From Methylopila sp. M107 (lineage in GTDB: Bacteria > Pseudomonadota > Alphaproteobacteria > Rhizobiales > Methylopilaceae), in the NCBI RefSeq assembly GCF_000384475.1, contig NZ_ARWB01000001.1, forward strand, positions 3,723,039-3,787,038: a stretch of DNA of 64,000 nt, given 5' to 3'. The notes under the pieces are model-generated. The model saw only the letters and a list, made by a program, of their open reading frames with translations. It ran no database searches and was not told the origin of the DNA. How positions within the stretch are numbered: position 1 is the stretch's first letter; every line of letters starts with the position of its first letter. The position numbers and the translations under genes are program-made. Shown in pieces: positions 47,379 to 59,112 of this stretch.

Positions 47379-47685
47379 GGCAAATGGTCTTGGGCGATGA
47401 CCCTCGCCAAGTTCGCCGCGTGAGCCCTGCCGGTTCGGTTTAGCGGGCGCGCGCGAGCCCCCCTCAACCGGATGACCTTCGTCATCCGACCTCTCCCCGC
47501 TAGGAGAGGTGAACAAGCGGCGCCGTTCTTCACCTCGCCTCGGCGGGGAGAGGTCGACCCGAAGGGGCGGGTGAGGGGGCTTCCGCTTTCAGGCAATGGC
47601 TGACGTAGGCATGATGCGCCTGCGCGCCCTTGCCGTTCGTCTGGCGGCCGCTAGGCTCTTGCGGCCGAACCTCCGGAGCCTGCGC
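47379..47685. other. Intergenic region with family B repeat
   Basis: 307 bases. Apart from the family B element (47456-47581), it contains the GGAG site before gloB and nothing else that I can identify. Confidence 0.5.
47456..47581. repeat. Dispersed inverted repeat, family B
   Basis: Outer arms AGCCCCCTCA / TGAGGGGGCT; inner arms CGACCTCTCCCCGC and GCGGGGAGAGGTCGA; a further GAGGTGAA / TTCACCTC pair at the centre. The GACCTTCGTCATC hairpin is extra. It shares the CTCACC...GGGGAGAGG hallmark with 2957-3108. Confidence 0.85.
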
Positions 47686-48453
47686 ATGCCAGCCGACATC
47701 GTCCTGATCCCCTGTATCTCGGACAATTACGCCGTGCTCCTGCACGACGAAGCGACGGGGACCACCGCCCTGATCGACGCGCCCGAGGCGCCGCCGATCC
47801 GCGCCGCGCTCGATGAGAAAGGCTGGAAGCTCACCGACATTCTGATCACCCACAAGCACGCCGACCACATTGGCGGGCTGATCGAGCTCAAGGGCGAATA
47901 CGGGGCCCGCGTGTTCGGGCCGAAGGCGGAGGCCGCGTCGATCCCGGGCCTCGACCACCCTCTCGAAGAGGGCGACGTCGCCGAAGTCGGCCCGTGGCGG
48001 TTCGAGACCATTTCGACGCCCGGCCACACCAAGGGCCACGTGGTCTTTCACGAACCGACGGAGCGCTGGCTGTTTTCCGGCGACACGCTGTTCGTGATGG
48101 GCTGCGGACGGCTGTTCGAGGACACGCCCGCCGCCATGTGGGCCTCGCTGTCGAAGCTCACGCGGCTGCCGAACGAGACGACGGTCTGGTGCGGCCACGA
48201 ATACACTGTCGCCAACGCAAAATTCTGCGCCGGCGTGCTGCCGGACGATCCGGCCATCGCGGATCGGCTGAGGAAGGTCGAAGCGCAGCGTTCGGCCGGC
48301 AAGCCGACCGTGCCGACGACCATCGGGGCCGAGAAGGCCACCAACGTCTTTCTGCGGGCCGCCGAGGACAAGGTGGCGGCGGCGGTCGGCCTCGGCTCCG
48401 GCGATCCGGCGGCGGTGTTCGCAGACCTGCGCGACAGGAAGAACCGGGGTTGA
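47686..48453 (+). CDS. gloB: Hydroxyacylglutathione hydrolase (glyoxalase II)
   Basis: Metallo-beta-lactamase-fold enzyme that hydrolyses S-lactoylglutathione. 255 residues, the family length. Metal ligands: THKHADHIGG, STPGHTKGHVVF, SGDTLFVMGCGRLFE and CGHEYT; the substrate loop is seen in VAN-AKFCAGVLP. The ATG at 47686 has GGAG 8 bases upstream. Its stop overlaps the start of the cupin gene, so they are translationally coupled. Confidence 0.96.
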   Translation: MPADIVLIPCISDNYAVLLHDEATGTTALIDAPEAPPIRAALDEKGWKLTDILITHKHADHIGGLIELKGEYGARVFGPKAEAASIPGLDHPLEEGDVAEVGPWRFETISTPGHTKGHVVFHEPTERWLFSGDTLFVMGCGRLFEDTPAAMWASLSKLTRLPNETTVWCGHEYTVANAKFCAGVLPDDPAIADRLRKVEAQRSAGKPTVPTTIGAEKATNVFLRAAEDKVAAAVGLGSGDPAAVFADLRDRKNRG

Positions 48454-48908
48454 GCGCGCTCGAGAACCTCTCGGCGGAGGAGATCATCCGCCTGCTCGAC
48501 CTCCAGCCGCACCCCGAGGGCGGCCACTTTCGCGAGACGTTTCGGGACCCCGCGGAAGACGCGCTCGGCCGCTCGCGCTCGACCGCGATCTATTTTCTGC
48601 TCGCCGCCGGCGAGACCTCGCACTGGCACCGGGTCGACGCCGTCGAGACCTGGCACTTCTACGCCGGCGCGCCGCTCGCGCTGACGCTGTCGCCCGACGG
48701 CCATGAGGCGGAGGCGCACCGGCTGGGCCTGAACTTCGGGGCCGGCGAGGCCCCGCAGGCAGTCGTGCCGACCAACTGGTGGCAGGCGGCGGAATCGCTC
48801 GGCAAATGGACGCTGGTCGGCTGCACGGTCGCGCCGGGCTTCGAGTTTTCAGGCTTCGAGCTCGCCCCGCCGGACTGGCGCCCCACGCCCGCAACGGCGG
48901 GCGGTTGA
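48450..48908 (+). CDS. DUF985 cupin protein
   Basis: A 152-residue cupin of the DUF985 family: IIRLLDLQPHPEGGHFRETF, STAIYFLLAAGETSHWHRVD, ETWHFYAGAPLALTLS, and ESLGKWTLVGCTVAPGFEF with the tail FELAPPDW. Family members bind a metal or small ligand; activity is unknown. TTG at 48450 shares 4 bases with the gloB stop (TTGA) and AGGAAG lies just before it. The gloB-cupin pair is conserved in rhizobia to my knowledge. Confidence 0.88.
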   Translation: MSALENLSAEEIIRLLDLQPHPEGGHFRETFRDPAEDALGRSRSTAIYFLLAAGETSHWHRVDAVETWHFYAGAPLALTLSPDGHEAEAHRLGLNFGAGEAPQAVVPTNWWQAAESLGKWTLVGCTVAPGFEFSGFELAPPDWRPTPATAGG

Positions 48909-48912
48909 AGCG

Positions 48913-49812
48913 CTACGACGCGGGAGCTGCGGCCCGCCGCCTGATCGTCGCGACCAGCGCGCCTGCGACGATCAGCGCGCATCCGCCGAGCAGGGCGGGC
49001 GTCATCGTCGCGTGGCCGGCCGCGATCAGCAAAAGCACCGAGAGCATCGGGCAGGCATAGGCCGCGACGCCGAGCAGCTTGACGTCGCCGCGCTTCATGC
49101 CGACGTCCCATGCGTAGAACGCCGCCCCGACCGGGCCGACGCCGAGCCCCGCGACCGCCGCCCATTCCAGCGCGCCGGCCGGCCAGACCGTCGGCTCGAA
49201 GGCGAGGTGGCAGAGGCCCGCAAGCGCTGCTGTGGCCAGGCAAAAGCCGGCCACGGCCTCGGTCGGGACGCTCGCGAACCAGCGCGACCCGACCGAATAG
49301 GCCGCCCAGACCACCGCGCAGGCGAACGCCGCTGCATAGCCCGGCGCATATCCCCAGTCGAAGCCGAAGCCGCCGGCGCGCCCGAAAATGATCGCCGCCG
49401 TCCCGGTGAGCCCGAGGCCTGCGCCCACGATGTGGCGAGCCGAAAGCCCGCCGCCGGGCAGCGCCGCCGCGAACAGCACGATCAGCAGCGGCCACAGATA
49501 GGAGATCGCGCCGGCTTCCGCCGGCGGCGCGAGCTTCAGCGCGGCGAAATAGAGCGCGTGATAGCCGAACAGCCCGCCGACGCCGTGGGCCCATGCGCCG
49601 AAGGGTTGGCGCAGCGCCGCGAGGCCGCCCGGCCGGAACGCGGCGACGCAGAGCCCGAGCGTTCCGGCGATGGCGAAGGTGAGCGCCGTCAGCAGGAAAG
49701 GCGGCGTCGCGCCGGTCGAGGCGGTCAGGACCGCGAGCGTCGACCAGATGGCGATGGCGACGAGGCCGATCGCAGTGGCGCGGGACGAGGTCATGGAGGC
49801 GGATGACGGCAT
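48913..49812 (-). CDS. DMT-superfamily transporter (EamA)
   Basis: A 299-residue exporter with ten membrane helices in two EamA repeats (IGLVAIAIWSTLAVLTA... and GYAAAFACAVVWAAYSVGSR). It resembles the YddG-type aromatic amino acid exporters (FGYHALYFAALKLAPPAEAG, ISYLWPLLIVLFAA). The ligand cannot be told. It converges on the cupin gene with a 4-base gap. Confidence 0.9.
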   Translation of the reverse strand: MPSSASMTSSRATAIGLVAIAIWSTLAVLTASTGATPPFLLTALTFAIAGTLGLCVAAFRPGGLAALRQPFGAWAHGVGGLFGYHALYFAALKLAPPAEAGAISYLWPLLIVLFAAALPGGGLSARHIVGAGLGLTGTAAIIFGRAGGFGFDWGYAPGYAAAFACAVVWAAYSVGSRWFASVPTEAVAGFCLATAALAGLCHLAFEPTVWPAGALEWAAVAGLGVGPVGAAFYAWDVGMKRGDVKLLGVAAYACPMLSVLLLIAAGHATMTPALLGGCALIVAGALVATIRRRAAAPAS

Positions 49813-49927
49813 GGCGCCGCTGTCTACGGCGCCGGCGCGGCCCCGTCATCCGTGTCGGGCGCACGCTGGCGAAAAGGCGTCGCCCGGAGGAAGCGCGCTC
49901 CCGCCGGGCGACGAACCTCGCAGTCGG

Positions 49928-50650
49928 TCAGGTGAAGTACTGGCCGCCGTTGATGGTCAGGGTCGAGCCGGTGATGAAGCCGGCATTGTCGCCGGCGAGA
50001 TACACGACCGCGTCGGCGATCTCGTCCGCCGCGCCGAGGCGCCCGACCGGGATCTGGGACAGGATGCCCTCCATCGCCTTCTCGGGCACCGCCATCACCA
50101 TCTCGGTCGCGATGTAGCCGGGGGCGATCGCGTTGACGGTGACGCCCTTGCGCGCGTTCTCCTGCGCGAGCGCCTTGGTGAAGCCGATCACGCCGGCCTT
50201 GGCGGCGGAGTAGTTCGCCTGGCCCATCTGGCCCTTCTGGCCGTTGATGGAGGTGATGTTGATGATCCGCCCGAAGCTGCGCTCGCGCATGCCCTCGATC
50301 ACCGGACGGGTCATCGTGAACATCGAGTCGAGGTTGGTGCGGATGACCGCCTGCCACTTGTCGAAGGTGAGCTTGTGGAACATCGCGTCGCGGGTGATGC
50401 CGGCGTTGTTGACCAGCACGTCGATCGGGCCGACTTCGGCCTCGACCTTCTTGATGCCCTCTTCGCAGGCGGCGGCGTCGCCGACGTCCCACTTGAACAC
50501 GGCGATGCCGTGCTCTTCCTTGAACTTGTTGGCGACCTCGTCGTTGCCGCCATAGTTGGCCGCGACCGTGAAGCCGGCCTTCTTCAATCCGAGCGAGATC
50601 GCCTCGCCGATGCCCCGGGTCCCGCCCGAGACGAGCGCCACGCGCGCCAT
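49928..50650 (-). CDS. phaB: Acetoacetyl-CoA reductase
   Basis: NADPH-dependent short-chain reductase that makes (R)-3-hydroxybutyryl-CoA for PHB. 240 residues: SGGTRGIGEAIS, LVNNAGITRDAMFHKL, NITSINGQKGQMGQANYSAA with the catalytic Ser and Tyr, and VTVNAIAPGYIATEMV, typical of PhaB. AGGGAGGA precedes the ATG. It follows phaA on the same strand with a 106-base gap that holds a GCGGGA-type hairpin (50710-50735). Confidence 0.96.
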   Translation of the reverse strand: MARVALVSGGTRGIGEAISLGLKKAGFTVAANYGGNDEVANKFKEEHGIAVFKWDVGDAAACEEGIKKVEAEVGPIDVLVNNAGITRDAMFHKLTFDKWQAVIRTNLDSMFTMTRPVIEGMRERSFGRIINITSINGQKGQMGQANYSAAKAGVIGFTKALAQENARKGVTVNAIAPGYIATEMVMAVPEKAMEGILSQIPVGRLGAADEIADAVVYLAGDNAGFITGSTLTINGGQYFT

Positions 50651-50756
50651 AGTCAGTCCTCCCTGATAAGTCGTTCAGCGCCGGGCTTGTGGCCGCCCGT
50701 GAGCCGCGCGCGGGAACGCATGATCGCGCTCCCGCACAAGTTTCTGCAGATTTCGA

Positions 50757-51935
<1,179 letters not shown>

Positions 51936-52062
51936 TTGAATGCTCCTCTCGGGAAAGCTTCTGGCGCGCGGGCGGCGGCCGCCCGGCGAGGACTGTTCCC
52001 ACGGTTAATGGGAGCCCGCCCGGAGAGCGTCAAGACGACCTACGTCGAGGTCGCTCGCCCGC

Positions 52063-52614
52063 TCATTCGGAGATTCGCTTGGAGCCGCACCGGAACGTCG
52101 CGGCTTTGGCGTCGACGATGTCGCGCGCCTTCTTGTTGGCGCCGGGTTCGCGCACCACGGCCATCGCGCAGGATCGGCCGGACGGTTCGATGCGGTACAC
52201 CACGAGGCGGGTCTCGTTCAGCCGGCCGACGGATTTGCCGACGCGGTAGCGCACGATCGCCGAAACCGGCGTCGGATCGGACGAGGAGGCGCCGCGCCAT
52301 TCGATCTTGTTGGCGGGCTCATAGAAATCCTCGAGGTCGACGCTCTCCTTGCCGAACGGCTTGCCGAAGGTCAGCACGGCGGAGTCCGGCTCGGCCATGT
52401 AGATCACCGCGACGCCCGCAGGACCGCTGCAGCGCCTGAGCGTGATGACGCCCGGCTCCGGCGACTTGCCCTCCGGGCATTTCTCGTAGCGGTGCTGCGT
52501 GTAGGTGCTTTGGGGCTCCGCCGCGGCGGGGCTGGCGGCCGCCAGCCACAAGCCCGCCACTGCAGCAATCGGCGCCCGCGCGCCCATCCCGGCCAACCTG
52601 CACAACGGCGTCAT
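52063..52614 (-). CDS. Secreted protein of unknown function
   Basis: A 183-residue exported protein (signal PIAAVAGLWLAAASPAAA before EPQS). The mature part has cysteines in YEKCPEGK, RRCSGPAG, RSCAMAV and FRCGSK and runs of conserved-looking strands (GVAVIYMAEPDSAVLTFGK, SDPTPVSAIVRYRVG). No domain recognised; a disulfide-stabilised periplasmic protein is likely. It lies between phaA and phaR. Confidence 0.75.
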   Translation of the reverse strand: MTPLCRLAGMGARAPIAAVAGLWLAAASPAAAEPQSTYTQHRYEKCPEGKSPEPGVITLRRCSGPAGVAVIYMAEPDSAVLTFGKPFGKESVDLEDFYEPANKIEWRGASSSDPTPVSAIVRYRVGKSVGRLNETRLVVYRIEPSGRSCAMAVVREPGANKKARDIVDAKAATFRCGSKRISE

Positions 52615-52759
52615 CGTGTTGTTTCCTCAATCGAAGGTTCTAATCCGCAGTGCACAAAAATGTGGCCGTCCTGCAAAATCCGCCCTATCGTTCGGGGGCT
52701 TGACGTCAGGCCGCTGCGATCCGCCGGCGCCTCGCGGATTGCAGGGAGACCAGCGCGAC

Positions 52760-53368
52760 ATGGCGAGCTCGACCGATCCGATCACGATCAAGAAGTACGC
52801 CAATCGCCGTCTCTACAATACCGGCACGAGCACATACGTCACGCTCGAAGACCTCGCCTCGATGGTCAAGAAGGGCGAGGATTTCCAGGTGGTCGACGCC
52901 AAATCCGGCGACGACATCACCCATCAGGTCCTGACCCAGATCATCTTCGAGCAGGAGAACAAGGGCCAGAACCTGCTGCCGATCAATTTCCTGCGGCAGC
53001 TCATCCGGTTCTATGGCGACTCGATCCAGAGCTTCGTGCCGAAATATCTCGAGCTCTCGATGGGCGCGCTGACCCGCGAGCAGCACAAGATGCGCGACGC
53101 GATGGGCCCCTTCGGCGTCGGGGTGGGCGCCGCGGCGCCGTTCCAGAACGTCATGGAGGAGCAGGTCCGCACCAACATGGCCATGATGGAGCGCGCCTTC
53201 CGCATGTTCACGGTGTTTCCGGGGCAGGGCGGCGAGGGCGTGGCCGAGGACGATGGCGCGACGGCTGCGCCCGCGAAGGACGCCAAGCCGGACGAGCTCG
53301 ACGACCTGCGCCGCGAAATGGCCGAGATGCGCGCCCGCATCGACAAGATCGGCACGGCGAAGGGCTGA
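52760..53368 (+). CDS. phaR: Polyhydroxyalkanoate synthesis regulator PhaR
   Basis: PHB-granule-sensing repressor, 202 residues. The N-terminal PHB/PHA DNA-binding domain reads ITIKKYANRRLYNTGTSTYV, then LEDLASMVKKGEDFQVVDAK and GDDITHQVLTQIIFEQE. The PHB accumulation domain follows (LPINFLRQLIRFYGDSIQSF, VPKYLE). The C-terminus is a charged coiled coil (LDDLRREMAEMRARIDKI). PhaR binds PHB granules and represses phasin genes and itself in other species. Located near phaA and phaB. Confidence 0.96.
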   Translation: MASSTDPITIKKYANRRLYNTGTSTYVTLEDLASMVKKGEDFQVVDAKSGDDITHQVLTQIIFEQENKGQNLLPINFLRQLIRFYGDSIQSFVPKYLELSMGALTREQHKMRDAMGPFGVGVGAAAPFQNVMEEQVRTNMAMMERAFRMFTVFPGQGGEGVAEDDGATAAPAKDAKPDELDDLRREMAEMRARIDKIGTAKG

Positions 53369-53407
53369 TCGGCCCGGCCGGCGGACGACCCCCAGAGGAA
53401 ATTGCCA

Positions 53408-53674
53408 GTGAAGACGATAGTCGCGGCGGGTTTCGCGCTCGCGGTCAGCGCGGCGCCGGCGCTTGGCGCGTTTCCGTGCGACGAGTACTGGGGCGAGCGC
53501 AACGCCGTCTACAAGGACGCGGGCTATTGCTTCAAGACGAGCCGGGCGATCCAGGCCTTCGGCAATGCCGGCTGCCAGTTCGACGACATCGCCGACGTGC
53601 CGCTCTCGGCGCGGGACCGCGCCAAGGTCCGCGACATCGAGCGCCAGGAGCGCGAGAACGACTGCCCGCGCTGA
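53408..53674 (+). CDS. Small exported YARHG-domain protein
   Basis: An 88-residue protein with a signal peptide (MKTIVAAGFALAVSAAPALG) and a YARHG-like module: FPCDEYWGERNAVYKDAGYCF, AFGNAGCQFDDI and VRDIERQERENDCPR. The cysteine and aromatic spacing fits that small extracellular domain family of unknown function. GTG at 53408 (GAGG upstream) is preferred over the TTG 6 bases earlier. Confidence 0.8.
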   Translation: MKTIVAAGFALAVSAAPALGAFPCDEYWGERNAVYKDAGYCFKTSRAIQAFGNAGCQFDDIADVPLSARDRAKVRDIERQERENDCPR

Positions 53675-53758
53675 CGAGCGGAGCCGTGCTCGGCTTCTTC
53701 ATGCCGGACTTGAATCGCCCCGTTTGAGCGCTTTCTCGCAACGTTGATCAAATCAAAG

Positions 53759-53854
53759 CCGTCATGCCCGGCGGAGCCGGGTATCCACGACTTACTGAGA
53801 TCGTAAAGTTGCGCGATCAAGCCGTGGATACCCGAGCAAGCTCGGGCATGACGG
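53759..53854. repeat. Dispersed inverted repeat, family A (subtype 3)
   Basis: CCGTCATGCCCGGCGGAGCC at the left and CCGAGCAAGCTCGGGCATGA plus CGG at the right, inner ATCCACGACTT and CCGTGGATA. Between two convergent genes. Confidence 0.92.
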
Positions 53855-53927
53855 TGGAGATGACCTCGCCTATACCGAAAAAGCTCTAGGCTCTGGTGAA
53901 GGCGACGCAGCGTCGGGATGCAGACCG

Positions 53928-54626
53928 TCAGACCGGACGTCTGTAGATCCACACCCTGGCCGGCGGCAGGTTGAGCCAGACCCGCGGCGAGCCGACCGCT
54001 GTGGTCATGCCGATCGCCTCGCGCGGGATCGGCGGCACCAGGCCGTAGGTGAACTGGATGAAGGGCGCGCCCGGCCGGGACAGCTTGAAGCACTGGTCGA
54101 GCAGCTTCGCGCGCTGACGCACCGGCTTCGTCAGCAGCGGCAGGCTGGAGACGGTCGCGGTGAGCGGCTGGTCGAGCAGTCCGTCGAGCGTCTGCTCGAC
54201 CGCATAGGCGTCGCCGCGCACCACCTTCACGCCCGGAAACCGGCGCTCGAGCAGCGGCACGAATTCCGGGTTGAACTCGATCAGCACGAGCCGTTCCGGC
54301 GCGACGCCGCGCGCGATCAGCGCCTCGGTGACCGGCCCGGTGCCGGGGCCGATCTCAAGCACATAGCCGGGCTCGGCCGGATCGACGAAGCGCGCCATCA
54401 TCTTGGCGAGCGCTTTGCCCGACGGGCTGACCGCGCCGGTGACGAGCGGCTTGTCGAGCCAGGATTTCAGGAAACGGGCCTCGTCGGCCAAATCGATGCG
54501 TTTGCGGCCGCCGAGCGGTCGATCGTTCCGACGTACGGGCTCGAGCATCTCTCGCAGCGGCTCCACATTGACGGATGCGTTACTTAGCGCGTCCCGCGCG
54601 ACGTGGCGATGACTCCGCAGCAACAT
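53928..54626 (-). CDS. pmtA: Phospholipid N-methyltransferase PmtA
   Basis: SAM-dependent methylation of phosphatidylethanolamine towards phosphatidylcholine. 232 residues: DEARFLKSWLDKPLVTGAVS then PSGKALAKMMARFVDP, SAM motif VLEIGPGTGPVTEALI, LIEFNPEFVPLLERRFPG, VSSLPLLTKPVRQRA and FIQFTYGLVPPIP. These are the marks of the rhizobial/Rhodobacter-type soluble PmtA. ATG 54548 (206 residues) is an alternative start closer to the usual length. It lies 22 bases after dnaJ and is likely co-transcribed with dnaKJ, an order seen in other rhizobia. Confidence 0.9.
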   Translation of the reverse strand: MLLRSHRHVARDALSNASVNVEPLREMLEPVRRNDRPLGGRKRIDLADEARFLKSWLDKPLVTGAVSPSGKALAKMMARFVDPAEPGYVLEIGPGTGPVTEALIARGVAPERLVLIEFNPEFVPLLERRFPGVKVVRGDAYAVEQTLDGLLDQPLTATVSSLPLLTKPVRQRAKLLDQCFKLSRPGAPFIQFTYGLVPPIPREAIGMTTAVGSPRVWLNLPPARVWIYRRPV

Positions 54627-54648
54627 TCCGAACACGATCTCGGCCCGG

Positions 54649-55788
54649 TCATGCGCCGCCGAAGAAATCCTTGACGCGGCTGAAGAAGCCGCTCGTCTCC
54701 GGGTGGTTCGCCTCGGAGGCCCCTGCGGCGAACTGCTCAAGCAGTTCACGCTGCTTCGCGGTCAGCTTCTGCGGAATCTCGACGGTGGCTTGTATGTACA
54801 TATCGCCAAATTCCTTCGAGCGAAGGATCGGCATGCCCTTGCCCTTCAGGCGGAACTGCATGCCGGTCTGGGTACCTTCGGGGATCTTCACCCGGGTGCG
54901 GCCGCCGTCGATGGTCGGCGCCTCGAACGAGCCGCCGAGCGCCGCCGTCGTCATCGGGATCGGGGCGCGGCAATAGAGGTCGGCGCCGTCGCGCTGGAAC
55001 AGCGCGTGCTGGCCGAGCGACAGGAAGATGTAGAGGTCGCCCGCCGGCCCGCCGCGCATGCCGGCCTCGCCTTCGCCCGCGAGGCGGATGCGGGTGCCGT
55101 CCTCGACGCCGGCCGGGATCGCGACCTCGAGCGTGCGCTCCCTGGTGGTCCGCCCGGCGCCCGCGCAGGTCTTGCAGGGATCGTCGATGATCTCGCCGCG
55201 GCCGTGGCAGCCGGGGCAGGTGCGCTCCATCAGGAAGAAGCCCTGGCTCGACCTCACCTTGCCGGCGCCGCCGCAGGTCGGGCACTGGCGCGGCTTGGAG
55301 CCGGACTTGGCGCCGGTGCCGGAACAGCTGTCGCACGACACGCTGGTCGGGATGCGGATCTGCGCCGTCTTGCCGTGGAAGGCGTCCTCGAGGCTGATCT
55401 CCATGTTGTAGCGCAGGTCCGCGCCGCGCTCGCGGCCCGAAGAGGTCCGCCCGCCGGCGCGTCCGCGCGCGTCGCCGAAGAAGCTTTCGAAGATGTCGGA
55501 CATGAAGTCGGACATGTCCGGCCCGCCGCGGGCGCCGCCGGGTCCGCCGCCGAAGCCGCCGTTCTCGAAGGCGGCGTGCCCGAACTTGTCATAGGCCGCG
55601 CGCTTCTGGGGGTCCTTCAGCGTGTCGTAGGCCTGGCTCAGTTCCTTGAACCGGGCCTCGGCCGCGGCGTCGCCGGGGTTCTTGTCGGGATGCCAGCGCA
55701 TCGCCGCCTTGCGGTAGGCGACCTTGAGCTCGCCTTCGGAGGCTGTGCGCTCGACTTCGAGGGTTTCGTAGAAGCAGGTTTTGGCCAT
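54649..55788 (-). CDS. dnaJ: Chaperone DnaJ
   Basis: Hsp40 co-chaperone of DnaK, 379 residues. J domain with RWHPDKN (HPD), a Gly/Phe-rich linker ([18 protein letters not shown]), four zinc modules ([32 protein letters not shown]) and the C-terminal substrate domain ([20 protein letters not shown]). It follows dnaK with a 100-base gap that contains a strong hairpin. Confidence 0.98.
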   Translation of the reverse strand: MAKTCFYETLEVERTASEGELKVAYRKAAMRWHPDKNPGDAAAEARFKELSQAYDTLKDPQKRAAYDKFGHAAFENGGFGGGPGGARGGPDMSDFMSDIFESFFGDARGRAGGRTSSGRERGADLRYNMEISLEDAFHGKTAQIRIPTSVSCDSCSGTGAKSGSKPRQCPTCGGAGKVRSSQGFFLMERTCPGCHGRGEIIDDPCKTCAGAGRTTRERTLEVAIPAGVEDGTRIRLAGEGEAGMRGGPAGDLYIFLSLGQHALFQRDGADLYCRAPIPMTTAALGGSFEAPTIDGGRTRVKIPEGTQTGMQFRLKGKGMPILRSKEFGDMYIQATVEIPQKLTAKQRELLEQFAAGASEANHPETSGFFSRVKDFFGGA

Positions 55789-55843
55789 GGGTCCGAAAGC
55801 TTTTGGCTCTCCGCCCGTTCAGGGCGCGGCGTCTGAAAAGAAG

Positions 55844-55873
55844 CGGCCCGCGGCGAACTTGCGCCGCGGGCCG
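55844..55873 (-). terminator. Hairpin between dnaK and dnaJ
   Basis: CGGCCCGCGGCG / CGCCGCGGGCCG, a perfect 12-bp stem. Read on the minus strand it is followed by CTTCTTTTC, so it could act as a partial terminator or as an mRNA-stability element that sets the DnaK:DnaJ ratio. Confidence 0.65.
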
Positions 55874-55888
55874 GAGCTCGAGCCCGCC

Positions 55889-57814
<1,926 letters not shown>

Positions 57815-57942
57815 ACTGAAAAACCTCATCTTCCTTTAAGCGGACCGGATTGGCCCCGAAGCGGCCTTCCGGAGACGTCGACCACGACGCTCCGCAACCC
57901 TTGGGTCCCTTGATGTTTCCGCAGGTTTTGCGGGTCGGCGGG

Positions 57943-57972
57943 TATATAAGGATGGCGATTTCAGGCCGCAAG
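57943..57972 (-). promoter_or_regulatory. Candidate dnaK promoter
   Basis: On the minus strand, CTTGCGG and CTTATATA are separated by 18 bases counted from CTTG. This is close to the CTTG-N(~17)-C(T/C)TATAT form of alphaproteobacterial heat-shock promoters. The -35 part falls within the short gap before alkB if alkB starts at its GTG. Confidence 0.35.
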
Positions 57973-57990
57973 TCGGAGGATGACGCAGGC

Positions 57991-58611
57991 GTGACCGAGG
58001 CGGGCCAAGGCGGGCTGATCCTGCGTCCGGGCTATCTCGACGCCGGAGCGCAGCGGGAGCTGCTCGCCGCCCTGCGGGACGCCCTCGCCGATGCGCCGCT
58101 GTTCACCCCGACCATGCCGCGCACCGGGAAGCCGTTCTCGGTGCGGATGACCAATCTTGGCCCGCTCGGCTGGGTCTCGGACAGGGACGGCGGCTACCGC
58201 TATCAGGCGACGCATCCGCAGACCGGGCGCCTGTGGCCGCCGATGCCTGAAGCGCTGCTCCGCGCGTGGGACGAGATCGGCGGCTACGCCCATCCGCCCG
58301 AGGCCTGCCTCGTCAACTGGTACGCGCCCGGAACCCGCATGGGCCTGCACCAGGACCGCGACGAGCAGGACTTCGACGCGCCCGTCGTGTCGCTTTCGCT
58401 CGGCGACGCCGCGCTGTTCCGCATCGGCGGCCTGAAGCGTTCCGACCCGACGCGCTCGTTCCGGCTCGCCTCCGGCGACGCCATGGCGCTTGCCGGCGCG
58501 AGCCGGCTCGCCTTTCACGGGGTCGACCGCGTCATCGCCGGGACCTCCTCGCTGCTGCCGAACGGCGGGCGCATCAACCTGACTCTGAGGCGGGTCTCGC
58601 GATCGTTGTGA
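57991..58611 (+). CDS. alkB: Alkylated DNA repair dioxygenase AlkB
   Basis: Fe(II)/2-oxoglutarate oxygenase that removes methyl groups from N1-methyladenine and N3-methylcytosine. 206 residues: LRPGYLDAGAQRELLAAL, SVRMTNLGPLGWVSD, CLVNWYAPGTRMGLHQDRDE with the iron-binding H and D, RLAFHGVDRV with the second His, and RINLTLRRV with the 2-oxoglutarate-binding Arg. GTG at 57991 is chosen because GGAGGA lies 9 bases before it; ATG 57952 has no usable ribosome binding site. Divergent from dnaK. Confidence 0.94.
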   Translation: MTEAGQGGLILRPGYLDAGAQRELLAALRDALADAPLFTPTMPRTGKPFSVRMTNLGPLGWVSDRDGGYRYQATHPQTGRLWPPMPEALLRAWDEIGGYAHPPEACLVNWYAPGTRMGLHQDRDEQDFDAPVVSLSLGDAALFRIGGLKRSDPTRSFRLASGDAMALAGASRLAFHGVDRVIAGTSSLLPNGGRINLTLRRVSRSL

Positions 58612-58694
58612 CGGCGGCCCGATTGCAATCGGCGCATTTGCCGGTCGCCTCGCTCATCGTAGTGTCGCCGCCAAAGCCGTCCCGAGGAGACGCC

Positions 58695-58988
58695 ATGCGC
58701 CGCTCGATCACTCTTCTGTCCACGCTCGCGCTCACGTTCGCCGCCTCGTCGGCGATCGCACAGCAGCTCAAGCAGTCGACCAAATACACGCTCATCGTCG
58801 TCGCCGGCGGCATCAATGACGGCAGCCGGCGCGACGGCGTCGCGATGGGCGGGACGGGCATCTATATCGGCCGCGAGGAGTGCGAGGCGGCCGGCGTCGG
58901 GATCAAGTACGGGGTCGTGAGCGGCGGCTCGCAGGGGCAGACGACGCCCTCGATCACGTGGATCTGCGTGCCGCTCGGGAAGCCTTGA
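58695..58988 (+). CDS. Small secreted protein
   Basis: A 97-residue protein with a signal peptide (SITLLSTLALTFAASSAIA, cleavage before QQLKQ). The mature part has TLIVVAGGINDG, AMGGTGIYIGREECEAAGVG and SITWICVPLGKP, with two cysteines. No domain recognised. GAGGAGA precedes the ATG. Confidence 0.75.
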   Translation: MRRSITLLSTLALTFAASSAIAQQLKQSTKYTLIVVAGGINDGSRRDGVAMGGTGIYIGREECEAAGVGIKYGVVSGGSQGQTTPSITWICVPLGKP

Positions 58989-59112
58989 GACCAAAGGACC
59001 GAAACATTCGGCCGCTTTATCGAAGGTTTAAGCGCGATCGGGGAGGCTGGCGCGACCTCAACATCGGGCGGCGGCGCTTGAGCGCCCGCCCGGAACCGGA
59101 CCGACGCCACAA

